A stretch of DNA of 64,000 bases from Lachnospiraceae bacterium MD329 (GCA_010206265.1 VIQV01000029.1:206122-270121), one strand, 5' to 3'; positions 1-8,666 are shown, counted from the stretch's first letter. The notes: generated by a model not told the origin, from the letters alone. Translations and numbers: made by a program.

Positions 1-117
1 TATGAAGACTTACCCGAAAATTGCAGAAAATATATTGAGTTCGTTGAAAAAGAACTTGAAGTACCGATTACAATTGTATCGAACGGACCTGCAAGAGAGG
101 ATATTATTTTAAGATAA
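1..117 (+). CDS. purA: Adenylosuccinate synthetase, C-terminal fragment
   Basis: The window opens inside a reading frame that stops with TAA at 115-117. Its 38 visible residues begin YEDLPENCRKYIEF and include VPITIVSNGP, which matches the C-terminal end typical of PurA, where a Y-x-x-LP-x-N segment and a V-x-x-SxGP-x-R segment close the protein. PurA makes adenylosuccinate from IMP, aspartate and GTP in AMP synthesis. Only the tail is present, so catalytic residues cannot be checked. The next gene starts 19 bases downstream in the same direction with its own ribosome binding site. Confidence 0.8.
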   Translation, partial: YEDLPENCRKYIEFVEKELEVPITIVSNGPAREDIILR

Positions 118-136
118 TCCAAGGGAGGGAATTGTC

Positions 137-1960
137 GTGGACATATCAAAAATTAAATTGATTATATGGGACCTTGACGAAACCTTCTGGATTGGTACTA
201 TTTCAGAACAAAAGGTCGTACCTGCTCCGCAGGCTTACGACCTTGTTTTAATGTCGTCCAAAAAAGGAATTATAAATTCAATCTGCTCTAAAAATGAGGA
301 AGAGCCGTGTATAAACAAACTTCGTGAATTGGGTATTGCAGACTATTTTGTTTTCAATTCAATCAACTGGCAGCCCAAAGGACAGCGAATAAAACAAATG
401 CTGAAGGATATGAATTTACGTCCTGCAAACACACTTTTTATAGACGATAACCGTTCCAATCTGGAAGAGGCAAAATATTATTGTCCTGAAATAATGACAA
501 TGCTCCCTGACCAAATCGGAGAGCTTTACGACGCTGTCAATGCGCTTACCGTTTCTGACAAAGGGCTTGAACGTCTTAACCGCTACAAACTGCTTGAACA
601 CAAACACAGCGAAAAACAAAAGGTATCCTCAAATGAGGAATTTCTGTATCAGAGCGGTATACACGTTAATATACATACAGACTGTCTAAACGAACTTGAC
701 AGAATATACGAACTAATAATGCGTTCAAATCAGTTAAACTACACCAAACTGCGTTCTTCACGCGACGAACTTCTCGCGCTTTTAAATGACCCTCAGATAA
801 CGTCGGGCTATGTAACCGCCTCTGATAAATACGGTGATTACGGCATTGTCGGATTTTTCGCCTGCAAAGACGGCACGCTCATTCATTTTCTTTTTTCCTG
901 CCGTACACTCGGAATGGGAATAGAACAGTATGTTTATGAACAAATCGGTTTTCCTGAGCTTGTTACAGTCGGTGAAGTTTCCGCGTCAGTCGGTAAAGAT
1001 GAACCGTCCGTAAATTGGATAAACCGTGATACAGCGCAGAATAAAAATGATTTCAGCGATATTGAAAACACAGATTTCAAGGTTCTTATAAAAGGACCCT
1101 GCGACCTCAATCAGATATTCTCATTTATAAAAAATGAAGATATGTTCGATTGTGAATTTACATATGTGAGCCGTGAAAGTCAGTCCGAAGGCGTTACGAT
1201 TGAGGGTATGAATCACACCTCGCAAATTGTCGAATCATACTCAATCACGGACGCGCAGAAACGCGCTCTTTGTACACTTCCGATATGTGACAACGCAATG
1301 TTCCCCGACAGTATTTATACCAACAAATACGGTATAATCTTTATCAGTATTCTTACCGACGCGAATCTCGGTCTTTACCGCAAAAAAGACGGCGGACAAA
1401 TATTTGCATTCGGCGAATACCTCTATCCGCTGACTGACAAGAGTATGTGGGACAAATATCTTAATAAGAAGGTTTACACGGCAAATTATACTTTTAAAAA
1501 AGATGACTTGCAAAAGATTGCTGACGAGTATGAGTTTCTCGGGCGGCTGACGCCCGAAGAAACCGCGAAAAACCTTCATTTTATATATGATCATATACAA
1601 CCTGACACACTGCTTGTTATAATGCTTGGCTGTGAGCGCGAATACACACGCAACACACTCCCTGCGTGGAATGACCGCCATAACGACCATAAAAAAATCA
1701 ATGCGGCGGTACGCGTGGAAATGGGTGACTTAAAGAATGTCATACTGTTTGACGTAAACGACTATATCACTTCGGACGACGATTTTAACGACAGTATAAA
1801 TCATTATAAAAAGAGGATTTACTATCTTATGGCTCAGCGGTTTACCGAGATTATAAACTCCCGTGCCTGCCGCACTGCCGCAAAAAACACCTCACGCATA
1901 AAGCTTGCGTACCTGACATTAAAACAGCGTATTAAAAAACTCTTGTATCCTAACGGCTAA
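137..1960 (+). CDS. FkbH-like HAD-superfamily protein
   Basis: This 607-residue protein starts at GTG 137 behind AAGGGAGGG (121-129). The N-terminus carries the HAD signature WDLDETFW (residues 11-18), and TLFIDDNRSN (about 99-108) supplies the later acidic motif. A second region around residues 170-310 resembles the acyltransferase-like part of FkbH proteins, with SNQLNYTKLR, DKYGDYGIVG and SCRTLGMGIE. The C-terminal 270 residues are not recognised. FkbH relatives load a glyceryl unit from 1,3-bisphosphoglycerate onto an acyl carrier protein. No carrier protein is adjacent; the nearest is in the dlt-type operon at 37453, so a link is speculative. The call to the family is firm, the substrate is unknown. 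Confidence 0.75.
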   Translation: MDISKIKLIIWDLDETFWIGTISEQKVVPAPQAYDLVLMSSKKGIINSICSKNEEEPCINKLRELGIADYFVFNSINWQPKGQRIKQMLKDMNLRPANTLFIDDNRSNLEEAKYYCPEIMTMLPDQIGELYDAVNALTVSDKGLERLNRYKLLEHKHSEKQKVSSNEEFLYQSGIHVNIHTDCLNELDRIYELIMRSNQLNYTKLRSSRDELLALLNDPQITSGYVTASDKYGDYGIVGFFACKDGTLIHFLFSCRTLGMGIEQYVYEQIGFPELVTVGEVSASVGKDEPSVNWINRDTAQNKNDFSDIENTDFKVLIKGPCDLNQIFSFIKNEDMFDCEFTYVSRESQSEGVTIEGMNHTSQIVESYSITDAQKRALCTLPICDNAMFPDSIYTNKYGIIFISILTDANLGLYRKKDGGQIFAFGEYLYPLTDKSMWDKYLNKKVYTANYTFKKDDLQKIADEYEFLGRLTPEETAKNLHFIYDHIQPDTLLVIMLGCEREYTRNTLPAWNDRHNDHKKINAAVRVEMGDLKNVILFDVNDYITSDDDFNDSINHYKKRIYYLMAQRFTEIINSRACRTAAKNTSRIKLAYLTLKQRIKKLLYPNG

Positions 1961-1970
1961 ACGGTAAATA

Positions 1971-2000
1971 TTGACAATATTCGACTGTATATGATAAAAT
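1971..2000 (+). promoter_or_regulatory. Promoter of the ECF sigma/anti-sigma pair
   Basis: TTGACA (1971-1976) and TAAAAT (1995-2000) are 18 bases apart. Transcription would begin near 2007, after the ATG at 1999 and before the ATG at 2032, which supports the downstream start of the sigma factor gene. Confidence 0.55.
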
Positions 2001-2031
2001 GAATATACAAGGCAACAAGGAGGAGTGTTTA

Positions 2032-2565
2032 ATGGCAATATCAACCGCTGAAAAGCTGTACAAAAAATACCGTAAATTGATGAAACATATTGCATATCAG
2101 ATTTTGGAGGACGGACAGCTTGCGGAAGACGCTGTACACGATACAATGGAAAAAGTTATTAACCATATGGACGGAATTGATGATATAAACAGTCCTCAGA
2201 CACGGAATTTTTTATCTGTTGTATGCAAATATACTGCAATGGATATATACAGAAAAAGAAAAAAGATTCAGTCACTTAATACATATGAAACGGAAGATGA
2301 TATTCTTCAAGACAGCAAAAAGGACTTAAATCCTTTGTCAATTGTATTATCCAGAGAGAGCGTACACGAAATAGAAAATATTATAATGAATTTGAACCCG
2401 AAATACCGAGATGTTTTTCTTTTGAGCTATTCAAAGGGATATACAAATAAAAAAATCGCTGAATTATTAAATATCAGCGAAAACGCGGCATATAAACGTA
2501 TGAAACGCGCGAAAGAGCTGATAATCACAGAGCTGCAAAGGAGGGATAGAAATGAATGGGAATAA
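2032..2565 (+). CDS. ECF-type RNA polymerase sigma factor
   Basis: A sigma-70 family protein of 177 residues. Region 2 lies around residues 20-90, with EDAVHDTMEKV and the recognition-type segment NFLSVVCKYTAMDIYRKRK. Region 4 is the C-terminal helix-turn-helix NPKYRDVFLLSYSKGYTNKK followed by IAELLNISENAAYKRMKRAK. There is no region 1.1 or 3, as expected for group 4 sigma factors. I chose ATG 2032 over 1999 because AAGGAGG (2017-2023) sits 8 bases before it. Its 3' end overlaps the following membrane protein gene by 14 bases, the usual arrangement for a sigma factor and its membrane anti-sigma factor. Target promoters cannot be named from the sequence. Confidence 0.88.
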   Translation: MAISTAEKLYKKYRKLMKHIAYQILEDGQLAEDAVHDTMEKVINHMDGIDDINSPQTRNFLSVVCKYTAMDIYRKRKKIQSLNTYETEDDILQDSKKDLNPLSIVLSRESVHEIENIIMNLNPKYRDVFLLSYSKGYTNKKIAELLNISENAAYKRMKRAKELIITELQRRDRNEWE

Positions 2566-3241
2566 TGACGATATTTTCGAAAAAGCCTTTGAAGAAATGT
2601 TGAAGGAAGCGGCAAAAAGAGCCGACAAAAGGCTCGGCGGACAATTGGAGGAGCCGAAAGAAGAAATCGTATTTTCCGAAGAACACGAAAGAAAAGTAGA
2701 AAAATTATTCCGCCTTGAACGCCGTAAGCGTATTAATAAAAAGCTTATTAAATATACAAAACGGTGCGCTTGTATATTGATTGTCTGCTGCGTTGCGGTA
2801 ACTGCCGTCGGAGTTGTTAAGGTAGACGCACTGCGTACGCGTTTTCTCAGACTTCTGTATGAGCCTGACGCGCCGAACTCGGATATTGATTTTATCGGCG
2901 ATAAAACAAACTATTATGCAGATGATTATATACATATCAGCTATATTCCCGATGGCTTTAAAATGACCGAATCTTCTCACGAAGTAGGTGTCGGATACAC
3001 ATTTCAAAACAATAATCAATATTTCACCTTAGATGCAAACAATATTGAAACAGCTGGATTTAATGTAGATACAGAAGATATGGAAATTGAAAATTTAAAA
3101 ATTCAAAACAATGACGCCATATATCTGACAAAACCAAGAGTAAATATTCTGGTTTGGAGCGATGATGATACTGCATATGTACTTTGCGGTAATATCTCTA
3201 AGGAGGATATAATAAAAATAGCCGAAAACATAAGATATTAA
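2552..3241 (+). CDS. Probable membrane anti-sigma factor with DUF4367-like exterior domain
   Basis: A 229-residue single-pass protein. Residues 1-65 are highly charged and would be cytoplasmic. One membrane segment follows at about 70-93 (CACILIVCCVAVTAVGVVKV), and the remaining 135 residues would be outside. The exterior part contains ISYIPDGFKMTES and ends in CGNISKEDIIKIAENIRY, the pattern of DUF4367 domains attached to clostridial anti-sigma proteins. The start ATG overlaps the sigma gene and has GGAGGG upstream. The role as the partner of the upstream sigma factor is inferred from overlap and topology. I see no zinc-binding HxxxCxxC motif, so it is not a ZAS-type anti-sigma factor. Confidence 0.68.
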   Translation: MNGNNDDIFEKAFEEMLKEAAKRADKRLGGQLEEPKEEIVFSEEHERKVEKLFRLERRKRINKKLIKYTKRCACILIVCCVAVTAVGVVKVDALRTRFLRLLYEPDAPNSDIDFIGDKTNYYADDYIHISYIPDGFKMTESSHEVGVGYTFQNNNQYFTLDANNIETAGFNVDTEDMEIENLKIQNNDAIYLTKPRVNILVWSDDDTAYVLCGNISKEDIIKIAENIRY

Positions 3242-3357
3242 GAGCTTGTATTTATGGAATTTTCACAAATATAAAATTTTTTTAAAAAATCAGGCTAATT
3301 TTGCCTTTGTTATTCGTTTTAATATATGCAAAACAATAACAAAGGAGGTGTTCTGTA

Positions 3358-3792
3358 ATGAACACAAAATTCACAAAAGCAATATGCGCGGCGGCAGTTA
3401 TAACTGTCACAGCCTGCGCGGCAGTAACCACAGGTTTTAGCGGACGCGCCGAGGCAGCAAGAATTGACGATTCAGTATCTATTCAGAATATTGTAATCAC
3501 AAATGCCATTAACACACTTTGGCGTTCGGGAAACACTATGAACTGCAACGGAAAAACAACAGTGCCAAGCGGCTATTCATCAGGACTTACAATGGAGCTG
3601 CAAAAATACGATGGCGGCTGGACAACCATAAAAACGTGGTCGTCTACAGGCAGCACAAGAACGGAAATGTCAAGGACGCACTCCGTCAGCAGCGGATACA
3701 GATACCGTCTGAAAACTACCCACAAAGCCTATAACGGCGCAGGCGGCACAGCCGAAACAATAGTAAAATACAGCAATGAAGTATCATATTAA
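3358..3792 (+). CDS. Small exported protein of unknown function
   Basis: A 144-residue protein with a signal peptide of about 34 residues (lysine near the start, alanine-rich core, cleavage near AEA). The mature part is short, rich in Ser, Thr, Gly and aromatic residues, and looks like an all-beta domain (SGLTMELQKYDGGWTTIKTW, SGYRYRLKTTHKAY). No catalytic motif or anchor is visible. AAAGGAGGTG precedes the ATG. It follows the sigma/anti-sigma pair after 116 bases and could be one of its targets, but that is inference. I do not recognise the family. Confidence 0.7.
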   Translation: MNTKFTKAICAAAVITVTACAAVTTGFSGRAEAARIDDSVSIQNIVITNAINTLWRSGNTMNCNGKTTVPSGYSSGLTMELQKYDGGWTTIKTWSSTGSTRTEMSRTHSVSSGYRYRLKTTHKAYNGAGGTAETIVKYSNEVSY

Positions 3793-3961
3793 ATAATTTC
3801 GCCGTAAACAATTGCGTGATTTTTCGTCTGCAATGTTTCGGCAAGGAAGGGGGTAGAACTTTAAATCACTTACGAAAGGAGGATTAAATGATATACAGAT
3901 GAAAATACGAAGTTGTTTGCATAGATAAAAAAACTGTAAACAATGAAAGGAAGAGAATAAA

Positions 3962-4531
3962 ATGAAAAAATTTAATTTTAAGAAAATAATAACTATGGGC
4001 ATCGCTGCTGTTATAGCAGTATCAGCAATGAGTATTAGCGCTTTCGCAGCTGACAAAACAGAAACAAGCAACATTGTCGTTGATGAAAACACCCCTGTTG
4101 GAACAAAATTTGAATTGGCAAGCGGTTTTACATTAGAGGTAATTGACGAGGAAACCTTTGATAAGATTCAGGCTAAAATAGATAGAATGGATATGGCAAG
4201 AGCAACAGATTATCATTGGTCATACTCAAACATATCTGTTTTATCAAATCCTTTTAACACTTCTTTTAAGTTAACAAAAACCTACCCTTATTATCATACT
4301 GTATTAAAAAATACTCAATCTTCAAGCACATATACAACAATGGCAGTTTTTAAGGGTACTGATTATGCAGAAGATGTTCCGGTATATGGCGGAGCTATTG
4401 TAGCTTTATATAATAGAAAGGCTTTAAGTGCAGGTACCTATAATTTTAGACTTTCATCAACTAAGTCAATGTCAGGTAGCGTAAGTGGTTTTGTTGCTGA
4501 AACATATTCAGAAGTTGGTTTTCAAGGCTAA
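3962..4531 (+). CDS. Exported protein of unknown function
   Basis: A 189-residue protein with a clear signal peptide: MKKFNFKK, a hydrophobic core, and probable cleavage after AFA at about residue 29. The mature part starts with a polar segment containing DENTPVGTKFELASGF, followed by a Tyr/Ser/Thr-rich stretch that looks like a beta domain (SYSNISVLSNPFNTSFKLT, AGTYNFRLSSTKSMSGSVSG). There is no membrane anchor or sorting signal. AAAGGAAGAG precedes the start. It lies between two other exported proteins on the same strand, suggesting a secretion-related cluster. The family is not recognised. Confidence 0.7.
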   Translation: MKKFNFKKIITMGIAAVIAVSAMSISAFAADKTETSNIVVDENTPVGTKFELASGFTLEVIDEETFDKIQAKIDRMDMARATDYHWSYSNISVLSNPFNTSFKLTKTYPYYHTVLKNTQSSSTYTTMAVFKGTDYAEDVPVYGGAIVALYNRKALSAGTYNFRLSSTKSMSGSVSGFVAETYSEVGFQG

Positions 4532-4559
4532 TAAATTTTAAGCAAAATTATTTGTATAT

Positions 4560-4577
4560 GGGCGGCTTTTGCCGCCC
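4560..4577 (+). other. GC-rich hairpin in the intergenic leader
   Basis: GGGCGGC (4560-4566) and GCCGCCC (4571-4577) form a perfect 7-base-pair stem around TTTT. No T-run follows, so it is not a clear intrinsic terminator. It could limit read-through or stabilise the preceding mRNA end. It lies just before the ribosome binding site of the next gene. Confidence 0.5.
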
Positions 4578-4601
4578 CTCCAAACAGAAAGGACAGGAAT
4601 T

Positions 4602-5552
4602 ATGAAAAAAATTGTACTCACCCTAACCCTCATTGTTTCACTAATCTGTTGTCAGCTGACAACATTCGCAAGAACTTATACAATCGGCAACAGTGGTTTT
4701 GCACAGGAAAGCGATATTGTAATTTTACAGCAAAGACTGAATTGGGATAAACCTAATGCAGTTGTTTTGGGTTTGCCTGAAAACGGCGGTCCTATGCTTG
4801 ATGATGAACACACCCTGCTTATGACGATTTATATTGCTTCGGAGTGGGGTTATGACGTCACAGAAAAGAACGGCACAATAACCGTTTCACACGAAAAGAG
4901 AGAAATCACAATTCCGCTGAATGAAAATAAAGCGACGGTTGACGGCAAAACAATTGACCTGTTCCATACACAGCAAAATGACACTATTTATATTCCCTAT
5001 AAATCATTAACCGACCTTTTTGATGTTGATGTAAGCTGGGACGCTGACGATTTATGCCTTCTTATAACAGAAAAAGAAACTACCCCTATATCAGAAAAAC
5101 AGCTTGAATTTCGCAAACATCTTTATGACCCCAATTCAGTTCCGAATGATACTGATATGGAAAATCTTATAGTCCTGAACTCTGTATGCGACGAAAACGG
5201 CGGAATAATAACCATAAACGATAAACCGATTGACTGCGGCGACGCACAGCCGTTTATTGATGAAAATGACTGTACACAAGCGCCTGTACGCGCAGTTGCC
5301 GAAGCATTCGGGTTTAATGTTCAATGGAATGAATCTACACAAACTATTATAATAACAAAAGATAAAATGTCCGCTAAGCTCACCATAAACAGCAATAAAT
5401 TTGAAATTAACGGCAAAGCCGAAGAAATGGATACCACCGCCAGAATAGTAAATGACAGAACATATATACCAATACGCTCTATTGCCTGTCTTTACAATGA
5501 CAGCGGTATACCGTTTAAAACTACTTGGTCACGACCTGAAAAGGCTGAATAG
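4602..5552 (+). CDS. Exported protein with copper-amine-oxidase-like stalk domains
   Basis: A 316-residue protein with a signal peptide (MKKIVLTLTLIVSLICC, cleavage near TFA). Two repeats have the pattern of the copper amine oxidase N-terminal/stalk domain of clostridial surface proteins. The first is around KATVDGKTIDLF with IYIPYKSLTDLFDVDVSWD. The second is around INDKPIDC with APVRAVAEAFGFNVQWNEST, then RTYIPIRSIA. These domains are structural modules, not oxidases. I chose ATG 4602 (AAAGGA at 4588-4593) because the earlier in-frame ATG at 4569 lies inside a hairpin. A strong hairpin terminator follows the stop codon. Confidence 0.72.
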   Translation: MKKIVLTLTLIVSLICCQLTTFARTYTIGNSGFAQESDIVILQQRLNWDKPNAVVLGLPENGGPMLDDEHTLLMTIYIASEWGYDVTEKNGTITVSHEKREITIPLNENKATVDGKTIDLFHTQQNDTIYIPYKSLTDLFDVDVSWDADDLCLLITEKETTPISEKQLEFRKHLYDPNSVPNDTDMENLIVLNSVCDENGGIITINDKPIDCGDAQPFIDENDCTQAPVRAVAEAFGFNVQWNESTQTIIITKDKMSAKLTINSNKFEINGKAEEMDTTARIVNDRTYIPIRSIACLYNDSGIPFKTTWSRPEKAE

Positions 5553-5573
5553 ACAAAATAAATAGACGATTAA

Positions 5574-5597
5574 AAAGGGCTGTATACACAGCCCTTT
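5574..5597. terminator. Bidirectional terminator between convergent genes
   Basis: AAAGGGCTGT (5574-5583) and ACAGCCCTTT (5588-5597) form a perfect 10-base-pair stem with a 4-base loop, placed between the stop codons of the stalk-domain gene and the leftward gene at 5600. A-rich on one side and T-rich on the other, it can serve both strands. Confidence 0.8.
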
Positions 5598-5599
5598 GA

Positions 5600-6811
5600 T
5601 CAATACTTCCGTAATTCACAATATACCCTTATCCATTCGTTTCCAACCTCTCTGAGCGGTGTATCGTTCCATATAAACACAAGGTCATTTTCAATCTTCA
5701 CACTACCCTTATGAATACTGTCATTAGAATTGGTTATAACCGACGAACGGTCAAACGCAATACTGTACGCAGGCTTTGTCGGGTCAACCGTATCAAGCGC
5801 GTATTTATGCGGTGAATTATTTCTGTTACTGTTCATAATCCGCATTCCTTCGGGGAAATAGTAATACTGACCGTTATACCGTACTATCGACGCTCCAAAT
5901 ACCTTACCTTCCGCCTCTTGGGCTGCCTCTGCCACATAATCTGTCCAGTCCCAAGATGAAAGTTCAAATTTACCTGCAGTTCCGCCGTCAATTATCAGCG
6001 GAGCTATATCATCATCACCGATTACATCTATAACAAACGGAGTATATGCACCGCTGTCCCAGAGTGAATTTGAGTTGTATTTAACAATAAGATGTGTCTG
6101 ACCCGGTTTATTCATATCAATACGGTTAGCGGTTATTGTATACTGCTCGCGCGACAGCTCCTCACTGACTCCGCCTGCATATATCGCATACACTTTTAAA
6201 TTCTGTATTGCCTTATCCACTTCCATACCGGTAAACACCATTTTTTTCGGGTTTTGCGAATCCAGCGCCTCACCCTGATAATATGTATCCGGTCCTTTTA
6301 CCGATAAATAAACCACATCTCCGCTTATCTGCGGTGTTTCCGCTATTTCAACACTCACGTTACGCATTGTCGAAAACCGTATCGAATGTTCTGACATATC
6401 ATTATGTTTTTTACACATTATTGAAAGTGTTTCATTACCTGTCTGAATATAATAATCGGACGGAGAGAATTTTTTATCCTTAACTTTATCACTGAGCGAC
6501 ATCACAAGTTTTTGATAATTACCGTTTTTAATCATATCGTGCCAGTATATTCCGCCGCCGGCCTGTTCTTTTTCAAGCTCGTCCGAAAGAACTCCGAGCA
6601 TTACATTGATATGATATGAACAATTTGCCGTGTTTTTATTTATAGCGCATTTCACCAGTGACGGCACAATAATTATGCCCGACAAAACAAGAACTATCGC
6701 TATTGCAGACAGCTCAACAGGGTGACACAATATTTGTTTCAGCTTTGCAGCTGCTTTTTTTATATCAATGGCTTTCAGTTTTTCTGTAACAGCCTTCAGG
6801 ATTTTTTCCAA
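5600..6811 (-). CDS. Membrane-anchored protein with an Ig-like (Big) domain, unknown function
   Basis: A 403-residue protein with a lysine-rich cytoplasmic N-terminus (about 1-33) and one hydrophobic segment (about 35-57, including AIAIVLVLSGIIIVP) acting as signal anchor. The exterior part includes a segment near residues 190-275 with the pattern of a bacterial Ig-like domain (KKMVFTGMEVDKAIQNLKV, YTITANRIDMNKPGQTHLIV). The C-terminal third (NGQYYYFPEGMRIMNSNRNN and onwards) is not recognised. It is separated from the upstream leftward gene at 6821 by 9 bases, so the two are probably co-transcribed. Confidence 0.6.
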   Translation of the reverse strand: MEKILKAVTEKLKAIDIKKAAAKLKQILCHPVELSAIAIVLVLSGIIIVPSLVKCAINKNTANCSYHINVMLGVLSDELEKEQAGGGIYWHDMIKNGNYQKLVMSLSDKVKDKKFSPSDYYIQTGNETLSIMCKKHNDMSEHSIRFSTMRNVSVEIAETPQISGDVVYLSVKGPDTYYQGEALDSQNPKKMVFTGMEVDKAIQNLKVYAIYAGGVSEELSREQYTITANRIDMNKPGQTHLIVKYNSNSLWDSGAYTPFVIDVIGDDDIAPLIIDGGTAGKFELSSWDWTDYVAEAAQEAEGKVFGASIVRYNGQYYYFPEGMRIMNSNRNNSPHKYALDTVDPTKPAYSIAFDRSSVITNSNDSIHKGSVKIENDLVFIWNDTPLREVGNEWIRVYCELRKY

Positions 6812-6820
6812 ATTACCACC

Positions 6821-7192
6821 TCAAGTTCTTACCTGCTTTTCCTCGTCTTTTTCAGACATAAGCTGCGTCTTTATTTCCTCTTCAAACGCCTCACTGCCCT
6901 CTTCCACTCTGCAAATAATTTTACTCTGAGTGGTGAACATAACGCGGATATAAAAAGTATCCTCTACCTTATCATAAATTCTGCCTGCGCTCATTGTACC
7001 GCCTGCAACATTATAACTGCTGTTCGCAATATAGCCTATCTCGCCGATAATAGGCAGACGCACAACAATCGCCTCGGAGTCATACTTATTTGATGGGTCT
7101 TTTGTACAGATAAGAACATTGCCAATGTTAAACGGGTCTTTGCCTTTATATTTGGAAAACCCCGTAACTGTTACATACATTTCTTCGCCCAT
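6821..7192 (-). CDS. HIRAN-domain-like small protein
   Basis: A 123-residue protein. The first 90 residues follow the HIRAN pattern: a short start strand, then LICTKDPSNKYDSEAIVVRL and GEIGYIANSS, where the Asn/Asp-x-x-Ala-Ile and Gly-x-x-Gly-Tyr features are typical. HIRAN domains bind single-stranded 3' ends of DNA in helicases such as HLTF. Free-standing bacterial versions are common but uncharacterised. I set the start at ATG 7192 because the promoter at 7220-7248 would start transcription near 7213, excluding an in-frame start at 7294. GGAGG and AAGGA precede it. Nothing in the neighbourhood ties it to DNA repair. Confidence 0.65.
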   Translation of the reverse strand: MGEEMYVTVTGFSKYKGKDPFNIGNVLICTKDPSNKYDSEAIVVRLPIIGEIGYIANSSYNVAGGTMSAGRIYDKVEDTFYIRVMFTTQSKIICRVEEGSEAFEEEIKTQLMSEKDEEKQVRT

Positions 7193-7219
7193 TCCTTCCA
7201 CCTCCGAATTTCTACTATA

Positions 7220-7248
7220 AGTATAGCATTTTTTTACCGTTTTGTCCA
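7220..7248 (-). promoter_or_regulatory. Promoter of the HIRAN-like gene and the downstream Big-domain gene
   Basis: On the reverse strand, TGGACA (7243-7248) and TATACT (7220-7225) are 17 bases apart. The start codon at 7192 lies about 20 bases past the expected transcript start. Confidence 0.6.
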
Positions 7249-7250
7249 TA

Positions 7251-7282
7251 GAAAAAAACAGAGGGTTTTTATTTCCTCTGTT
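7251..7282 (-). terminator. Terminator of murC
   Basis: On the reverse strand AACAGAGG and CCTCTGTT (7275-7282 and 7257-7264) form an 8-base-pair stem followed by a run of T. The murC stop codon (7269-7271) lies in the loop. Confidence 0.72.
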
Positions 7283-8666
7283 CCAATAAATCATTTATAT
7301 TAACCACATCTCCTGCGCCCATTGTGAATACGATGTCGCCATCTTTAACATTGTTCTTTAAAAAGTCGGCAATTTCATTAAATTCTTCAATATAACACGC
7401 GTTTATACCACGGTCTTTAATATCCTTCGAAAGGTTTTCCGCACTTGTAACTCCGTCGTTCTTTTCGCGCGCCGCATAAATATGAGTTAAAATCAATTCA
7501 TCAACGTCATCAAAAGATTCAGTAAATTCCTTCCATAACGTTCTTGTTCGTGAATAGGTATGAGGCTGAAATACACACCAAATCTTGTTATGCGGAAACT
7601 TTTTTGCCGCCTGAAGAGTTGCTTTTATTTCCGTCGGGTGATGTGCATAGTCATCTATAACAACAGCGCCGTTTAAAAATCCTTTCTTCTCAAAGCGACG
7701 GTGAGTACCCTTAAAACTCTCTATACCCTTTGCCGCAATCTCTGCTGACACACCTGAAATCACACATACCGCAATCGTGGCAAGCGCGTTTAAAATATTA
7801 TGCTCACCCGGCACATTAAGCGTAATATGACAAATCTTAGTACCGTTTTTCATCACATCAAAGCTCGGAAAGCCCGCGTGATACACTATATTCTCAGGAT
7901 AATAATCAAATTCAGGCTCCAAACCATATGTTATAATTTTTAAATCGTCCGCGCCTTTCAGCGCTTTTTGAATATTCTTATCCGAACCCATTGCGACAAC
8001 ATATCCCACATCTTTTGTAAGATATGCAAATCGTCTGAAACTGTCTATAATTTCATCTATTCCCGAAAAGAAATCAAGATGGTCTTCCTCAACATTTGTA
8101 ATAAGCGCAATTGTCGGATAGAACTTTAAAAAACTGTTCGTATACTCGCACGCCTCCGTTACAAAATAATCTGACGCGCCTGTACGGATATTACCGCCTA
8201 TAAGCTCCAATTCACCGCCTATACTTATAGTCGGGTCAAGCTCAGCGCCGACAAGTGCGTGAGCAAGCATTGAAGTAGTTGTCGTTTTGCCGTGCGTACC
8301 GCTTACGCCTATTGCGTGAGTATAGCCCTTCATTATTGCGCCCAGAAACTCAGCTCTGTCAATAACGCGTATTCCCCTCTCTCTGGCGGCAATCATTTCT
8401 GGGTTATCTTCTTTTGCCGCTGCGGTATAAACAACAAGCGACGCGTTTAAAATACCTTTTTCATTTACGGCATTATGACCATAAACAATATCTGCGCCCA
8501 TTTCAGCAAGCTTTTGAGTTATATGGCTTTCGTTCCAGTCCGAGCCTGTTACTCTGTAACCCTGCTTTAATACTATCTGCGCCAAACCGCTCATACTTAT
8601 TCCGCCGATACCTATAAAATGTATAGAGGCATTGTCCTCTATATCGGACATCATAAATCTACTCAT
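7269..8666 (-). CDS. murC: UDP-N-acetylmuramate--L-alanine ligase
   Basis: MurC adds L-alanine to UDP-N-acetylmuramic acid, using ATP, in the first amino-acid step of peptidoglycan precursor synthesis in the cytoplasm. The N-terminal UDP-binding motif FIGIGGISMSG and the ATP-binding loop GTHGKTTTTS (about residue 123) are plain, followed by TNVEEDHLDFF and the C-terminal DDYAHHPTEI typical of Mur ligases. Length with the chosen start is 465 residues, normal for the family. ATG 8666 was preferred because AAAGGAG lies upstream, although the gap of about 14 bases is long. An in-frame ATG at 8690 overlaps that ribosome binding site. The gene stands alone with its own terminator and diverges from spoVG. 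Confidence 0.95.
   Translation of the reverse strand: MSRFMMSDIEDNASIHFIGIGGISMSGLAQIVLKQGYRVTGSDWNESHITQKLAEMGADIVYGHNAVNEKGILNASLVVYTAAAKEDNPEMIAARERGIRVIDRAEFLGAIMKGYTHAIGVSGTHGKTTTTSMLAHALVGAELDPTISIGGELELIGGNIRTGASDYFVTEACEYTNSFLKFYPTIALITNVEEDHLDFFSGIDEIIDSFRRFAYLTKDVGYVVAMGSDKNIQKALKGADDLKIITYGLEPEFDYYPENIVYHAGFPSFDVMKNGTKICHITLNVPGEHNILNALATIAVCVISGVSAEIAAKGIESFKGTHRRFEKKGFLNGAVVIDDYAHHPTEIKATLQAAKKFPHNKIWCVFQPHTYSRTRTLWKEFTESFDDVDELILTHIYAAREKNDGVTSAENLSKDIKDRGINACYIEEFNEIADFLKNNVKDGDIVFTMGAGDVVNINDLLEQRK

Noticed and set aside
3885..3902. Four-codon reading frame after AAAGGAGG upstream of the exported protein gene at 3962
   Set aside because: ATG-ATA-TAC-AGA-TGA has a good ribosome binding site, but it is too short to judge and no regulatory hairpin follows it.
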